Source: JANWLD01 sp036276695
Lineage (GTDB): Bacteria; Patescibacteriota; Saccharimonadia; Saccharimonadales; 2-12-FULL-41-12
DNA length: 25,935 nt
NCBI GenBank assembly: GCA_036276695.1
Contig: DASUOI010000035.1
Location: 1-25,935, forward strand
Direction of reading: 5' to 3'
Position 1 is the stretch's first letter. Each line of letters starts with the position of its first letter. Below, in pieces: positions 7,402 through 14,196 of this stretch. Made by a program: the position numbers and the translations under genes. Under the pieces are notes generated by a model that had not been told where the DNA came from, did no database searches, and worked only from the letters and a program-made list of their open reading frames with translations.

Positions 7402-8040
7402 CTAGTTCTTAATAAACTCAAGCGGTAAATCAAAACCAATATCTATATACCCGGCATCGACCGCCAAGTAGGCAACTACCGACACAATTAACAGTAATAA
7501 GAAAAGCCAGGAAACTAACCTTTCAGCAGAACCTTTATGACCGCCCTCAATTATCGGCAATCTATATTTTCCGTCTTTGATTAGTCCGTCTATATATTCT
7601 TGGTGCTTTTTGTTTTCTTCCTCTTGCTTACTTTCAACTTTTTTGGCGTCCGCAGTCTGAGCTAGAGCGTCAATAGCCGCTGATTCTGAAGCTTCGGTAT
7701 CTGCTTGTTGTTTTGGGGCTTCATTTTCTTTATTGTCTTCCTTTTCAACATCTTCTTTCTGCTCAGTATCTTTTTCATCTTCTCCGTCTTCTTTACTTTT
7801 GAAGTCATCAGAAATCGGCACAATCTTTGCTTTGGATCTGCTGACATAAGAATTCTTGTCAGCTTTTTCTTCGGTATCTTTCTTAGATTCGTCATTGGAT
7901 GAAAAAGATACCATCGGGTCGTTTTTTACTGTTGGGTTATGTCCGGTAATAGTCGGACGGGCATTGGAAGAAGCTGGCGTCTCTCCGGGTTTGGAAACGT
8001 CATTAACTTTATCGGAAGATTTTTTACTTTTTCTTGCCAC
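7402..8040 (-). CDS. acidic, disordered protein with C-terminal membrane anchor
   Basis: A 212-residue protein, unrecognised. Residues 1-135 are low complexity: a Lys/Ser-rich start (ARKSKKSSDK), then long runs of Glu, Lys and Asp (for example EDGEDEKDTEQKEDVEKEDN). A short ordered piece (YIDGLIKDGKYRLPIIEGGHKGS) follows. Then comes a single hydrophobic helix near 180-198 (WLFLLLLIVSVVAYLAV) and a short tail ending PLEFIKN. This suggests a tail-anchored membrane protein with a cytoplasmic disordered arm. The GTG start lies 17 nt inside the end of tpiA in another frame, so it is translated with tpiA. No other in-frame start gives a sensible N-terminus. No functional clue beyond the operon. Confidence 0.65.
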   Translation of the reverse strand: MARKSKKSSDKVNDVSKPGETPASSNARPTITGHNPTVKNDPMVSFSSNDESKKDTEEKADKNSYVSRSKAKIVPISDDFKSKEDGEDEKDTEQKEDVEKEDNKENEAPKQQADTEASESAAIDALAQTADAKKVESKQEEENKKHQEYIDGLIKDGKYRLPIIEGGHKGSAERLVSWLFLLLLIVSVVAYLAVDAGYIDIGFDLPLEFIKN

Positions 8041-8821
8041 CGCTTTCTTCTTTGCTAACCTTATATGCTGACTCGACTATACCGGAAAATTTCTTGTAGT
8101 TCAGGCTGGCTCCGCCAACCAAGACCCCATCGCAACCTTCTATTGATAAATAACCGCCGACAGTATTGTCATCTACGCTGCCTCCATAGAGAACCCTTAC
8201 TTTTTCAGCCGTTTTCTCGCCGTGTAAATGCTTTATTTGGTCTCTGATAAATTTAATGACTTTTTCGATATCGTCCGGTTTTGCCACGCCGCCGCCGAAA
8301 GTGCTGATTGCCCAAACTGGTTCGTAAGCAACCACGATATTTTCTACTTCTTCGGCCGTTAAATTATGGATGGCGCTAGTAAGCTGGTCATGGATAACCT
8401 GGTTGGTCTCGCCATCAACTCTTTCCGTGTGAGTTTCTCCAATACAAAGAATCGGTGTGATTTTATTGCGAATAGCCGCCGAGACTTTATCTCTTATCAA
8501 CTCCAGGCTTTCATTAAAATAAAGTCTTCGTTCCGAATGTCCGATTATGCAGTAATGCACTAAATCATGGAGCATAGTGAAAGAAACTTCCCCGGTATAA
8601 GCGCCTTCGTCTTTGAAATAGGCGTCCTGCGCAGCTAAACGGAATTTACGACGATTAATCTGGATGCTTATAGGTTGAAGAACCAGCATATTGGGCGCTA
8701 AAACAACCTCCACGCTTTTATGCGACTCTATGTGCTGGTCAAGACGATCCACTAGTAAGCTAGCCTGATGAACGTTATTGTTCATCTTCCAGTTGCCCAC
8801 TACTAAAAATTCTCTACTCAT
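8024..8821 (-). CDS. tpiA: triosephosphate isomerase
   Basis: Interconverts dihydroxyacetone phosphate and glyceraldehyde 3-phosphate in glycolysis. The 265-residue TIM barrel has Asn/Lys in NWKMN (11-15, catalytic Lys13), the catalytic histidine in CIIGHSERR, the catalytic glutamate in VVAYEPVWA, and the phosphate-binding VLYGGSV and CDGVLVGGASL. One oddity: the flexible loop-6 hinge, usually AIGTGK(T/V)A, reads AISTFGGGVA, two residues longer. The C-terminus is Lys-rich (SGGKKK) and overlaps the next gene by 17 nt. A TATACT lies 14 nt before the ATG, and a weak AAGGAT sits close to it. pgk lies upstream on the same strand, but a 478-nt structured stretch separates them. Confidence 0.97.
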   Translation of the reverse strand: MSREFLVVGNWKMNNNVHQASLLVDRLDQHIESHKSVEVVLAPNMLVLQPISIQINRRKFRLAAQDAYFKDEGAYTGEVSFTMLHDLVHYCIIGHSERRLYFNESLELIRDKVSAAIRNKITPILCIGETHTERVDGETNQVIHDQLTSAIHNLTAEEVENIVVAYEPVWAISTFGGGVAKPDDIEKVIKFIRDQIKHLHGEKTAEKVRVLYGGSVDDNTVGGYLSIEGCDGVLVGGASLNYKKFSGIVESAYKVSKEESGGKKK

Positions 8822-8913
8822 AATCCTTATGGATAAGTATACCTAAATCTAAAATCAGAAGCCAGAAATCACCTAAGTAGCTCCCGTACTCTCAGGTGGC
8901 CTGCTATAGCACT
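8822..8913. other. tpiA upstream region
   Basis: This holds the tpiA leader and a TATACT -10 candidate on the minus strand. I see no gene or further structure here. It borders the large folded segment that begins at 8914. Confidence 0.4.
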
Positions 8914-9275
8914 AAGCCAAAGCTTCACCCAACTGCCAGACTGTCTTTACTGTCTCATTGTCAAAAAGCACAATGCTCGGGCAACTCTCTATCGTTCAAA
9001 CACTCCCTCGCTCCGCCTACCGGCGGATTATTGTGCTTTTGACACTCGCCAGTCAGGACAGTCAGCAATGTTGGCTAAGCTCTTTGGCTTGGTGCCTCCC
9101 TGGAAGTCTGAACCAGCGCCGGAAGAAGCCAAAACACTACCGAACATTGTGAGCTATCCTGATAAGTGAAGTGTCAAACTGACAATTCAAGGCTTAAAAG
9201 CTGTTTTTTAAGCCATTGTCAGGCTTGACGACGAAGCTTATCAAGATAGTGAGCAGTTCCGGTAGTGTTTGGTTT
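8914..9275. ncRNA. candidate large structured RNA or palindromic element between pgk and tpiA
   Basis: There is no credible gene in this 362-nt stretch, yet it is dense with nested complementarity. Arm 1: 8914-8925 pairs with 9077-9090, and 8958-8974 pairs with 9030-9044 (about 15 bp); its apical region holds a TCCGCC/GGCGGA hairpin. A small hairpin (GGTGC/GCGCC with inner CTGG/CCAG) lies near 9091-9120. Arm 2 is a single long imperfect hairpin: 9126-9145 with 9256-9275, 9149-9166 with 9237-9254, 9171-9186 with 9215-9230, and 9191-9199 with 9206-9214. The layered, register-keeping pairing is far beyond chance, but no known RNA signature (RNase P, tmRNA, SRP, 6S) was recognised and no promoter or terminator fixes the strand. 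A decayed palindromic mobile element is the alternative. Confidence 0.55.
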
Positions 9276-9299
9276 GTTTCGCGGTGAGATAGTAAGTGG

Positions 9300-10592
9300 T
9301 TAGGCGTCAAGGAGGGCTTCGACGCCGGGCAGCTTCTTGCCGCTCAAAAGGTCCATACTGGCTCCGCCGCCGGTAGACACATGGTGGAAGCTTTCAGTCA
9401 GGCCATTAGCTTCTATGTACCCGACTGTGTCTCCGCCGCCCACGATAACTTGCGGCCGGTAGCCGTATTGCCCCATCATTGCGTCTACTAATAAGTTTGT
9501 CCCATGTTCGAACGGTCCTGATTTAGCGCCGTTTTTAGGCTCTATTTCAGTAACTCCTAATGAACCGTTCCATATGACCGTTTCCACCAGCTGAAGGGCG
9601 CCGGCAATAAACGAGCTGGAAAACGGGCCGATATCTAATATTTTTTCATCTTTTTGGACTTTTCTAGTTTCTTCTGCCGGGCGGTCTGGATAACTTTGGA
9701 TAGAGGCGATCTGGTTAGTGCCCCAACCAACAATCCGGGTTTTCGCTTGCGGGCTTATTTCTTTTGCCACCACTCCGTCCTCGGGTATATAAAAAACAAA
9801 GTTGCCTTTCCGAGCTTTTTCCTTGGCTTTAGCTATAATTTTCTTCGCTTCTTCGACTTCTTCGCCACGTTCAACCAAGCTGTCGCCAACATCTATACCC
9901 TCAGCCAGTAAGAAGGTATTGCTCATAGCACCACCTATGACTACGATTTCAGCAAGCTTTATAAACCTATTTAAAACGTCTATTTTGTCGCTGATCTTCG
10001 CACCGCCGATTACCGCCATAAGCGGCCGTCGGGGTTGGTGCATTGCTTGGGTAATTGTTATAGCTTCGTTCTCAACAAGCATCCCGGAAACACTTGGCAG
10101 CTCTTTGGTTATAGCCGCAGTGCTGGCATGTTTCCTGTGGACTACACCAAAACCATCTTGTACAAATACATCTATCCCTTTTGCCAGCTGCTTAGCAAAA
10201 TCTTTGTCATTAGCCTTTTCCTCTGGATAATAGCGAAGATTTTCCAGCAACAGGATTTCGCCATTATCCATGTTTTCTATAATTTTATCGCGCTCTTCGC
10301 CTACGCAATCCGGGAAAAATTCTACTTTATGTCTAAGTATCTGGCTCAGTCTTTCAGCTATGGGTTTGAGCGAAAACTCTCCCTGGCCTTTTTCTTTCGG
10401 GCGGCCAAGGTGGGAGCAAATGACAATCTTGCATTTTTTTCTGAGCAAATATTGTATGGTCGGCAAGGTCTGGGTAATTCTAAAGTCGGATTTAATCTCA
10501 CCGTCTTCTATAGGTATGCTGTAGTCAACCCTCAGTAAAACGGTTTTATTGCGCAAATTAATATCGCGAATAGTCTTTTTATGAAACTGCAT
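9300..10592 (-). CDS. pgk: phosphoglycerate kinase
   Basis: Transfers phosphate from 1,3-bisphosphoglycerate to ADP, the first ATP-yielding step of lower glycolysis. The 430-residue protein has the N-terminal signature VLLRVDYSIPIEDGE, ICSHLGRPK, LLLENLRYYPEE, the hinge VIGGAKISDKIDVL, and the nucleotide-binding VIVGGGDTVGYIEA followed by STGGGASMDLLSGK. It is slightly longer than the usual 390-415 residues but complete. GGAG lies 7 nt before the ATG (10592). A promoter TTGTGA-17-TGG-TAATCT (10634-10662) gives a leader of about 35-40 nt, so this is one of the SD-led, leadered genes in the window. The next gene downstream is tpiA, beyond the structured region. Confidence 0.97.
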   Translation of the reverse strand: MQFHKKTIRDINLRNKTVLLRVDYSIPIEDGEIKSDFRITQTLPTIQYLLRKKCKIVICSHLGRPKEKGQGEFSLKPIAERLSQILRHKVEFFPDCVGEERDKIIENMDNGEILLLENLRYYPEEKANDKDFAKQLAKGIDVFVQDGFGVVHRKHASTAAITKELPSVSGMLVENEAITITQAMHQPRRPLMAVIGGAKISDKIDVLNRFIKLAEIVVIGGAMSNTFLLAEGIDVGDSLVERGEEVEEAKKIIAKAKEKARKGNFVFYIPEDGVVAKEISPQAKTRIVGWGTNQIASIQSYPDRPAEETRKVQKDEKILDIGPFSSSFIAGALQLVETVIWNGSLGVTEIEPKNGAKSGPFEHGTNLLVDAMMGQYGYRPQVIVGGGDTVGYIEANGLTESFHHVSTGGGASMDLLSGKKLPGVEALLDA

Positions 10593-10633
10593 TCATTCTC
10601 CGCTAAGTTTTTGCAATACCCACTAAGATTTAT

Positions 10634-10662
10634 AGATTACCATAGGCAAGCTAAACTCACAA
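10634..10662 (-). promoter_or_regulatory. pgk promoter
   Basis: Minus strand: TTGTGA (10657-10662), 17-nt spacer ending TGG, TAATCT (10634-10639). The extended -10 compensates for an imperfect hexamer. It lies in the 87 nt between mpg's stop and pgk's start. Confidence 0.5.
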
Positions 10663-10679
10663 TCTCGTATATAGGCTGT

Positions 10680-11258
10680 TCAAGGCCTAGGCCGTCCAGA
10701 GACAAAAGAGTTGCCTTCTATCCAGAACCGCCAAGGTTTTTCTTGGGCTTTAGATATGCCTATCCTAGGACCAAATGCTATCTTAACCCCCTTCGACTCA
10801 GCTTTGTTCAAATAAAGCTTGCCTTTATAGAGCGGTTTGCCGTAATCGGCTTTTGATATACCCATAGCTTGAACTAATTTTGCCGGCCCATTCGCGAGAT
10901 TCAGGACGTCTTGCTTATTGCGCCTCTTTTTCATTAGCTCAATCCCTTGGGTGGGTTCCAGGGCCCGGATTAGAACTCCGGCGCCTATGCCTTCTGGTTC
11001 CGCAACTATGTTGAAACACCAATGTATACCGTAAGTAAAATAAACATATACATGGCCGGACGGTCCGAACATTACTTCATTGCGCTTAGAACGGTACTTG
11101 TAGCTATGGCTGGCTTCATCCGTTTCGTGATAACTTTCGGTCTCTACGATTATTCCTGCCGTAGTGCCTTCCGAGCTTTCATGGACCAGCTCGCAACCTA
11201 ATAAGGTATTGGCTAGCTCTTCAACTTTTTTATTTTCAAAAAAAGATTTAAGCAACAT
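10680..11258 (-). CDS. mpg: alkyladenine (3-methyladenine) DNA glycosylase, AAG/MPG family
   Basis: Monofunctional glycosylase that excises 3-methyladenine, hypoxanthine and related alkylated purines to start base-excision repair. The 192-residue sequence shows the family core VETESYHETDEASHSY with the catalytic Glu, then SKRNEVMFGPSGHVYVYFTY (Tyr/His intercalation region), GIHWCFNIV, and ALEPTQGIELM. LANGPAKLVQAMGI and GPRIGISKA follow. Length matches bacterial members. No SD is present. TAAAAT (11265-11270) ends 6 nt before the ATG, again the leaderless arrangement. It has no operon partner: pgk has its own promoter, and a terminator hairpin lies immediately upstream. Confidence 0.95.
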   Translation of the reverse strand: MLLKSFFENKKVEELANTLLGCELVHESSEGTTAGIIVETESYHETDEASHSYKYRSKRNEVMFGPSGHVYVYFTYGIHWCFNIVAEPEGIGAGVLIRALEPTQGIELMKKRRNKQDVLNLANGPAKLVQAMGISKADYGKPLYKGKLYLNKAESKGVKIAFGPRIGISKAQEKPWRFWIEGNSFVSGRPRP

Positions 11259-11264
11259 AGCTCT

Positions 11265-11270
11265 ATTTTA
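11265..11270 (-). promoter_or_regulatory. -10 box at the glycosylase start
   Basis: TAAAAT on the minus strand ends 6 nt before ATG 11258; it predicts a leaderless mRNA. The -35 zone overlaps the adjacent terminator stem. Confidence 0.45.
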
Positions 11271-11276
11271 CAATTT

Positions 11277-11307
11277 AAAAAAGCCCAGCCGGAAGCTGGA
11301 CTTTTTT
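11277..11307. terminator. bidirectional intrinsic terminator
   Basis: AAAAAAG-c-CCAGC, loop CGGAA, GCTGG-a-CTTTTTT: a 12-bp stem with one mismatch, giving a U-run on either strand. On the minus strand it directly follows a copy of the tRNA-Glu 3' end, in the same order as the functional terminator after the intact tRNA. Confidence 0.7.
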
Positions 11308-11308
11308 A

Positions 11309-11329
11309 TGGTGACCCCAAGGGGAATCG
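11309..11329 (-). pseudogene. orphan copy of the tRNA-Glu 3' end (remnant)
   Basis: Twenty-one bases identical to 11442-11462, covering on the minus strand the 3' half of the T-arm, the acceptor 3' strand and the CCA end. No matching 5' acceptor, D-arm or anticodon arm is found upstream (11330-11408). It is followed by a terminator like that of the real tRNA, so tRNA end plus terminator is duplicated at 133-nt spacing. It may be a decayed tandem tRNA or an attachment-site duplication. Confidence 0.6.
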
Positions 11330-11358
11330 CTTTTGTCGATGAATCTCCAAAAGTGCCG

Positions 11359-11382
11359 GGGAATGCACCATATGGCATTCCC
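11359..11382. repeat. perfect 8-bp hairpin between the tRNA-end copies
   Basis: GGGAATGC (11359-11366) pairs with GCATTCCC (11375-11382) over an 8-nt loop, forming a near-palindrome around CATATG. It is not followed by a U-run, and its purpose is unknown. It occupies the spacer between the tRNA remnant and the functional tRNA terminator. Confidence 0.5.
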
Positions 11383-11408
11383 GTTCGATTCTCATAAAAT
11401 CATGCACG

Positions 11409-11434
11409 AAAAAAGCCTAGCAAAAAGCTAGACT
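11409..11434 (-). terminator. intrinsic terminator of tRNA-Glu
   Basis: On the minus strand AGTCTAGC, loop TTTTT, GCTAGGCT (8 bp with one G-U) runs into a T-tract, about 8 nt after the tRNA CCA end. Confidence 0.8.
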
Positions 11435-11441
11435 CTTTTCG

Positions 11442-11516
11442 TGGTGACCCCAAGGGGAATCGAACCCCTATTGCCAGGATGAAAACCTGGTGTCCTAGCC
11501 GTTAGACGATGGGGCC
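11442..11516 (-). tRNA. tRNA-Glu (anticodon TTC), CCA encoded
   Basis: Read on the minus strand. The acceptor 5' strand GGCCCCA pairs with TGGGGTC (one G-U), the D-loop region is CTAACGGCTAGGAC, and the anticodon stem CCAGG/CCTGG encloses TTTTCAT with anticodon TTC. The T-arm is AGGGG-TTCGATT-CCCCT, then discriminator A and an encoded CCA. Seventy-five bases including CCA; all arms pair. A promoter with extended -10 (TGA-TAGAAT, 11542-11547) lies about 25 nt upstream, and an intrinsic terminator follows. Confidence 0.97.
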
Positions 11517-11541
11517 GTGTAACGGATTTATTAACTTGTAA

Positions 11542-11550
11542 ATTCTATCA
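11542..11550 (-). promoter_or_regulatory. extended -10 for tRNA-Glu
   Basis: TGA-TAGAAT on the minus strand (hexamer 11542-11547). A possible TTGTTT -35 at 17 nt overlaps the U-tract of the preceding terminator. Confidence 0.45.
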
Positions 11551-11560
11551 TAACAGAGGT

Positions 11561-11602
11561 AAAAAAACAAAATAACCCGCCTCCTCACGAGTGCGGGTTA
11601 TT
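11561..11602 (-). terminator. intrinsic terminator after the surface-protein genes
   Basis: AATAACCCGC (11571-11580) and GCGGGTTATT (11593-11602) form a perfect 10-bp stem over a 12-nt loop. On the minus strand the T-rich run TTGTTTTTTT follows. It sits 111 nt past the stop of the LPNTG gene ending at 11713 and just before the tRNA promoter. The 11603-11712 gap holds nothing else I can name. Confidence 0.85.
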
Positions 11603-11712
11603 AGTTTACTTTTGTTTATTTTAGTTCTTGAGCGGTCAGTCAATGCTCTCTCTAAACTGTCTTAAATGTAGCACATTTTCGACATCTTGACCAGTGGTTA
11701 TCCACAGGTCTC

Positions 11713-12486
11713 TTAGGACTGACGTCGGGCGAATAAGCGGTGTAGTAACGCGCTTATAGAACTGACACCTAAGAAGGTTGTGAAGACTGCTGCTGGACCT
11801 GTGTTAGGTAGAGACTTAGGCTTCTGAGGGGGTTGTTCCTTAGGAGGTTGAGGGTTACATTCGTCTCCTGGAGTCTCAGGGTTATCTACGCATGGATTAC
11901 ATTCGTCTTCCGGAGTTTCTGGGTTATCTTCACAAGGTGGCTTTTGCGGACAATTTATCTTTGCTTTGAACTGTACGAAGCGCTTTTGGTTTATAGATAC
12001 ACCTATGTCGCCTATATGTACACCGGAACCTTCAGTAACGTCTGAAATGTTTTTAATGAAGTTACTGTTATGGTCAAGTAGTTCGCTACTTCCTGATATG
12101 TAGGTAAGTTTCTGAGGTGAAGAGATGTTAACTGTTGCCGTATCAGAAGTATTTGTAGGCTGAGCGTTAGACGCACGGACAGTTACTATAGATACGTTCT
12201 TTGCAACGGCTTCGGTCCCAAAAGTAGCCTGAACCGTTACATTTTTTAGGGTTTCGGTAGGGCCCGGGTTATGAATCCGTACCTTGTACAGAATTGTGTC
12301 GCAGGGCTCCGCGCTTATTGGGTCACCTAATGAAGTGTTCTTCGTTAGGTTCTTCCCGTAGTATATGTCTCCACCCTCGATTGACGGAGGTACCGTCGCT
12401 CCAGCTGAACCAACTAAACTTGTTAGGGCCAGGACCATCACAGCTGATGCTGTTACTAGGCTTGTTGCTATTTTTTTGATACTCAT
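11713..12486 (-). CDS. LPNTG-anchored surface protein with DUF11-like domain
   Basis: A 257-residue sortase substrate. Signal peptide 1-30 (basic MSIKK, hydrophobic core, likely cut at AGA|TV). An extracellular beta-rich region, about 45-175, contains YKVRIHNPGPTETLKNVTV, typical of DUF11-like Ig-fold repeats. Two 14-residue tandem repeats (CxDNPETPxDECNP) lie at 185-212, followed by a Pro/Lys/Gln linker. The C-terminal sorting signal is LPNTG (226-230), a hydrophobic stretch and a basic end (ARRQS). The sorting signal nearly matches that of the 15168-16112 protein, so one sortase (outside this window) likely processes both. The gene follows the 513-residue exported protein by 25 nt, probably in one operon; AAAGG lies 11 nt before the ATG. 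Confidence 0.88.
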   Translation of the reverse strand: MSIKKIATSLVTASAVMVLALTSLVGSAGATVPPSIEGGDIYYGKNLTKNTSLGDPISAEPCDTILYKVRIHNPGPTETLKNVTVQATFGTEAVAKNVSIVTVRASNAQPTNTSDTATVNISSPQKLTYISGSSELLDHNSNFIKNISDVTEGSGVHIGDIGVSINQKRFVQFKAKINCPQKPPCEDNPETPEDECNPCVDNPETPGDECNPQPPKEQPPQKPKSLPNTGPAAVFTTFLGVSSISALLHRLFARRQS

Positions 12487-12511
12487 TTTAAATATTACCT
12501 TTCCCCGCCCT

Positions 12512-14053
12512 TTATAATTGATTCGGGATAACTGGGAAGTTATCCATTACTTGTGACTCGCCTCCGCGACCGTCAGATAGTTCAGCGCTTGCTGTTACCT
12601 GCATAGGTTCTGAAGGAGCTCTCCATCGTACACATTGAGTCTCACCGTTTGAACCAGGCATAGTGAATACACCGCCATTAGTATCGCTATTAAGGATTTG
12701 TCCTACGTCTTGACCGCTTGTGTTCTCGAAGTCAAAATTACGAGCTGTTACAGCGTCACCATCTGGGTCTGATATACCGTCTACACATACAGGGCCTTCT
12801 GAATTAGGATATCTGTGCTGAGGAGGAGTCATTACGCCTGTAGGAGGGTTGTTTTCAGGCTCAGGGTTAGGTCCAGGAGGTTTTTCGCCGGGGCCACAAT
12901 TTACACTTACTTGCTGGTCTACCTGGGTACTAGTACTTGTATTAGCAGCAGCTCCTACAAAAGCGTTAAATTTTCCTCTGAACGCAGCGCGAAGGTCGGT
13001 AACGGTTGCACCGTTTCCTCTTGTCAATTCAGACCTAGTGATTACAACGCCTCTTCCGCTGGCTTTAAGTCTAGCGGCAGCTGCGGCTAAGCCTTGAGCA
13101 TATGCACTTGAGTTTATATTAGCGCTGAAAGTAGAACCGTCAGGACATGTTACGGTAGTAGAAGATGTACTTTGTGACCTGGATTCAGATTCAGCTTCAG
13201 CTTTCAGTTTAGCTGCTATACCTGCAGTTACATCTATAGAAAAGTCTTTACTCTGAGGCTTACGAGGTGGTCGTTTTGGAGTTCGCTTAATAGTCTGCGC
13301 TCCACATTCACCACGAAGAGCAGCATCTTTAACTCTCCACATTCCTTTGTGCTTTCCTTTTTTGATAAGCGCAAATTTCTCTTTTAGATGTCCTGGGATT
13401 TTCTTCAGAGCGTAACGGAAACCAACAGACTTAGAATGTACGTTAGCTATATCGACTGATTCGCAGCCATTAGCACCTGTGCTAGTTTTCCATTGACCAT
13501 TACGGGCACGGAATCTAGATATGACTGTAACGTTTCCAGGAGTAAGATACCTATCCCTGGCACGATCTGACTTTAAGCCAAGGGCTTCAGCCATACCGTC
13601 TCGTACAGGGTCGCAATCGCCACCGTTCTTTAGACGGAAGTTAACGTATTTTTCCATGTCCTTAGTTTTAGTAATTTTCGGACCGAATAATCCAAGGCTT
13701 CCTTCTGCAGAAGCTGGTTTAACGAGCTCTTTAGCTCCCATAATAGTAAGGCTAGCGGCAAGTAGAGCTACGCCTGTGCGTATACCGTTGCCTTTGGTTT
13801 TAGTTTTAGCTTCGCTGCCTTCAGCTACTGTTGTAGCTTTAGCACCCTCTGCTTGCGCAGCGGCTACTTGAGGTTCTGCACCCTCAGCCTGGCCTTGAGC
13901 CATATCTACACCAGCGGCTTCAGCTGCCGGGTCAACCATAGCTTGTTCAGCGCCAGCGACTTCAGGCATTAAACCTGCGCCTAACTCTGGTCTTTTCTCT
14001 ATTTCTAAACCCGGATTCATTGCTCCAGGTGTAATAGTTGCTGTTCCACTCAT
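12512..14053 (-). CDS. large exported protein with long signal-peptide n-region, shared Cys-flanked module and cadherin/Ig-like C-terminus
   Basis: 513 residues, function unknown. Residues 1-90 are Ala/Glu/Gly-rich; a hydrophobic helix (94-106) then leads to a plausible signal peptidase site (KPASA|EG, after 116). Thus the n-region is unusually long. Residues 131-238 form a Cys-containing domain without recognised relatives (NGGDCDP, GANGCESV). Residues 239-387 form a module shared with the 15168-16112 protein: WRVK...GECG, PP, VTCPDGS (301-307), ITRSEL, then NCG at 385-387. A Pro/Asn linker leads to an Ig/cadherin-like domain (SDPDGDAVT, SDGRGGE). There is no LPxTG motif or C-terminal helix, so it is secreted or N-terminally anchored. 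The promoter is near consensus. Confidence 0.82.
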   Translation of the reverse strand: MSGTATITPGAMNPGLEIEKRPELGAGLMPEVAGAEQAMVDPAAEAAGVDMAQGQAEGAEPQVAAAQAEGAKATTVAEGSEAKTKTKGNGIRTGVALLAASLTIMGAKELVKPASAEGSLGLFGPKITKTKDMEKYVNFRLKNGGDCDPVRDGMAEALGLKSDRARDRYLTPGNVTVISRFRARNGQWKTSTGANGCESVDIANVHSKSVGFRYALKKIPGHLKEKFALIKKGKHKGMWRVKDAALRGECGAQTIKRTPKRPPRKPQSKDFSIDVTAGIAAKLKAEAESESRSQSTSSTTVTCPDGSTFSANINSSAYAQGLAAAAARLKASGRGVVITRSELTRGNGATVTDLRAAFRGKFNAFVGAAANTSTSTQVDQQVSVNCGPGEKPPGPNPEPENNPPTGVMTPPQHRYPNSEGPVCVDGISDPDGDAVTARNFDFENTSGQDVGQILNSDTNGGVFTMPGSNGETQCVRWRAPSEPMQVTASAELSDGRGGESQVMDNFPVIPNQL

Positions 14054-14119
14054 AATTATATTCTTCTCCCTATTAAACTTTCTCCCACCGTCTGCCTAAA
14101 AACAGAGATGTTACTATGC

Positions 14120-14148
14120 ATATTATCATAACCGTTCTCTTTTGTCAA
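14120..14148 (-). promoter_or_regulatory. strong promoter of the 513-residue exported protein
   Basis: Minus strand: perfect TTGACA (14143-14148), 17-nt spacer ending TGA, TAATAT (14120-14125). Start near 14113 leaves a leader of about 60 nt. GGGAG lies 12 nt before the ATG. Probably also drives the downstream LPNTG gene. Confidence 0.8.
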
Positions 14149-14196
14149 TAGTATTTTATAATAATACTTTTTATGCTTACCCAGTGTTTTTCTAGA

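Noticed and set aside
8958..9152. 64-codon plus-strand frame inside the pgk-tpiA spacer
   Set aside because: It runs through the paired arms, with no SD, no promoter and no recognisable protein features.
11309..11408. Second complete tRNA or small RNA between the tRNA-end copies
   Set aside because: No D-arm, anticodon arm or 5' acceptor strand can be paired with the remnant; only a hairpin is present.
11698..11706. Perfect DnaA-box sequence TTATCCACA after the LPNTG gene
   Set aside because: Only one box, no AT-rich unwinding region and no dnaA or dnaN nearby; one 9-mer match in 26 kb is expected by chance often enough.
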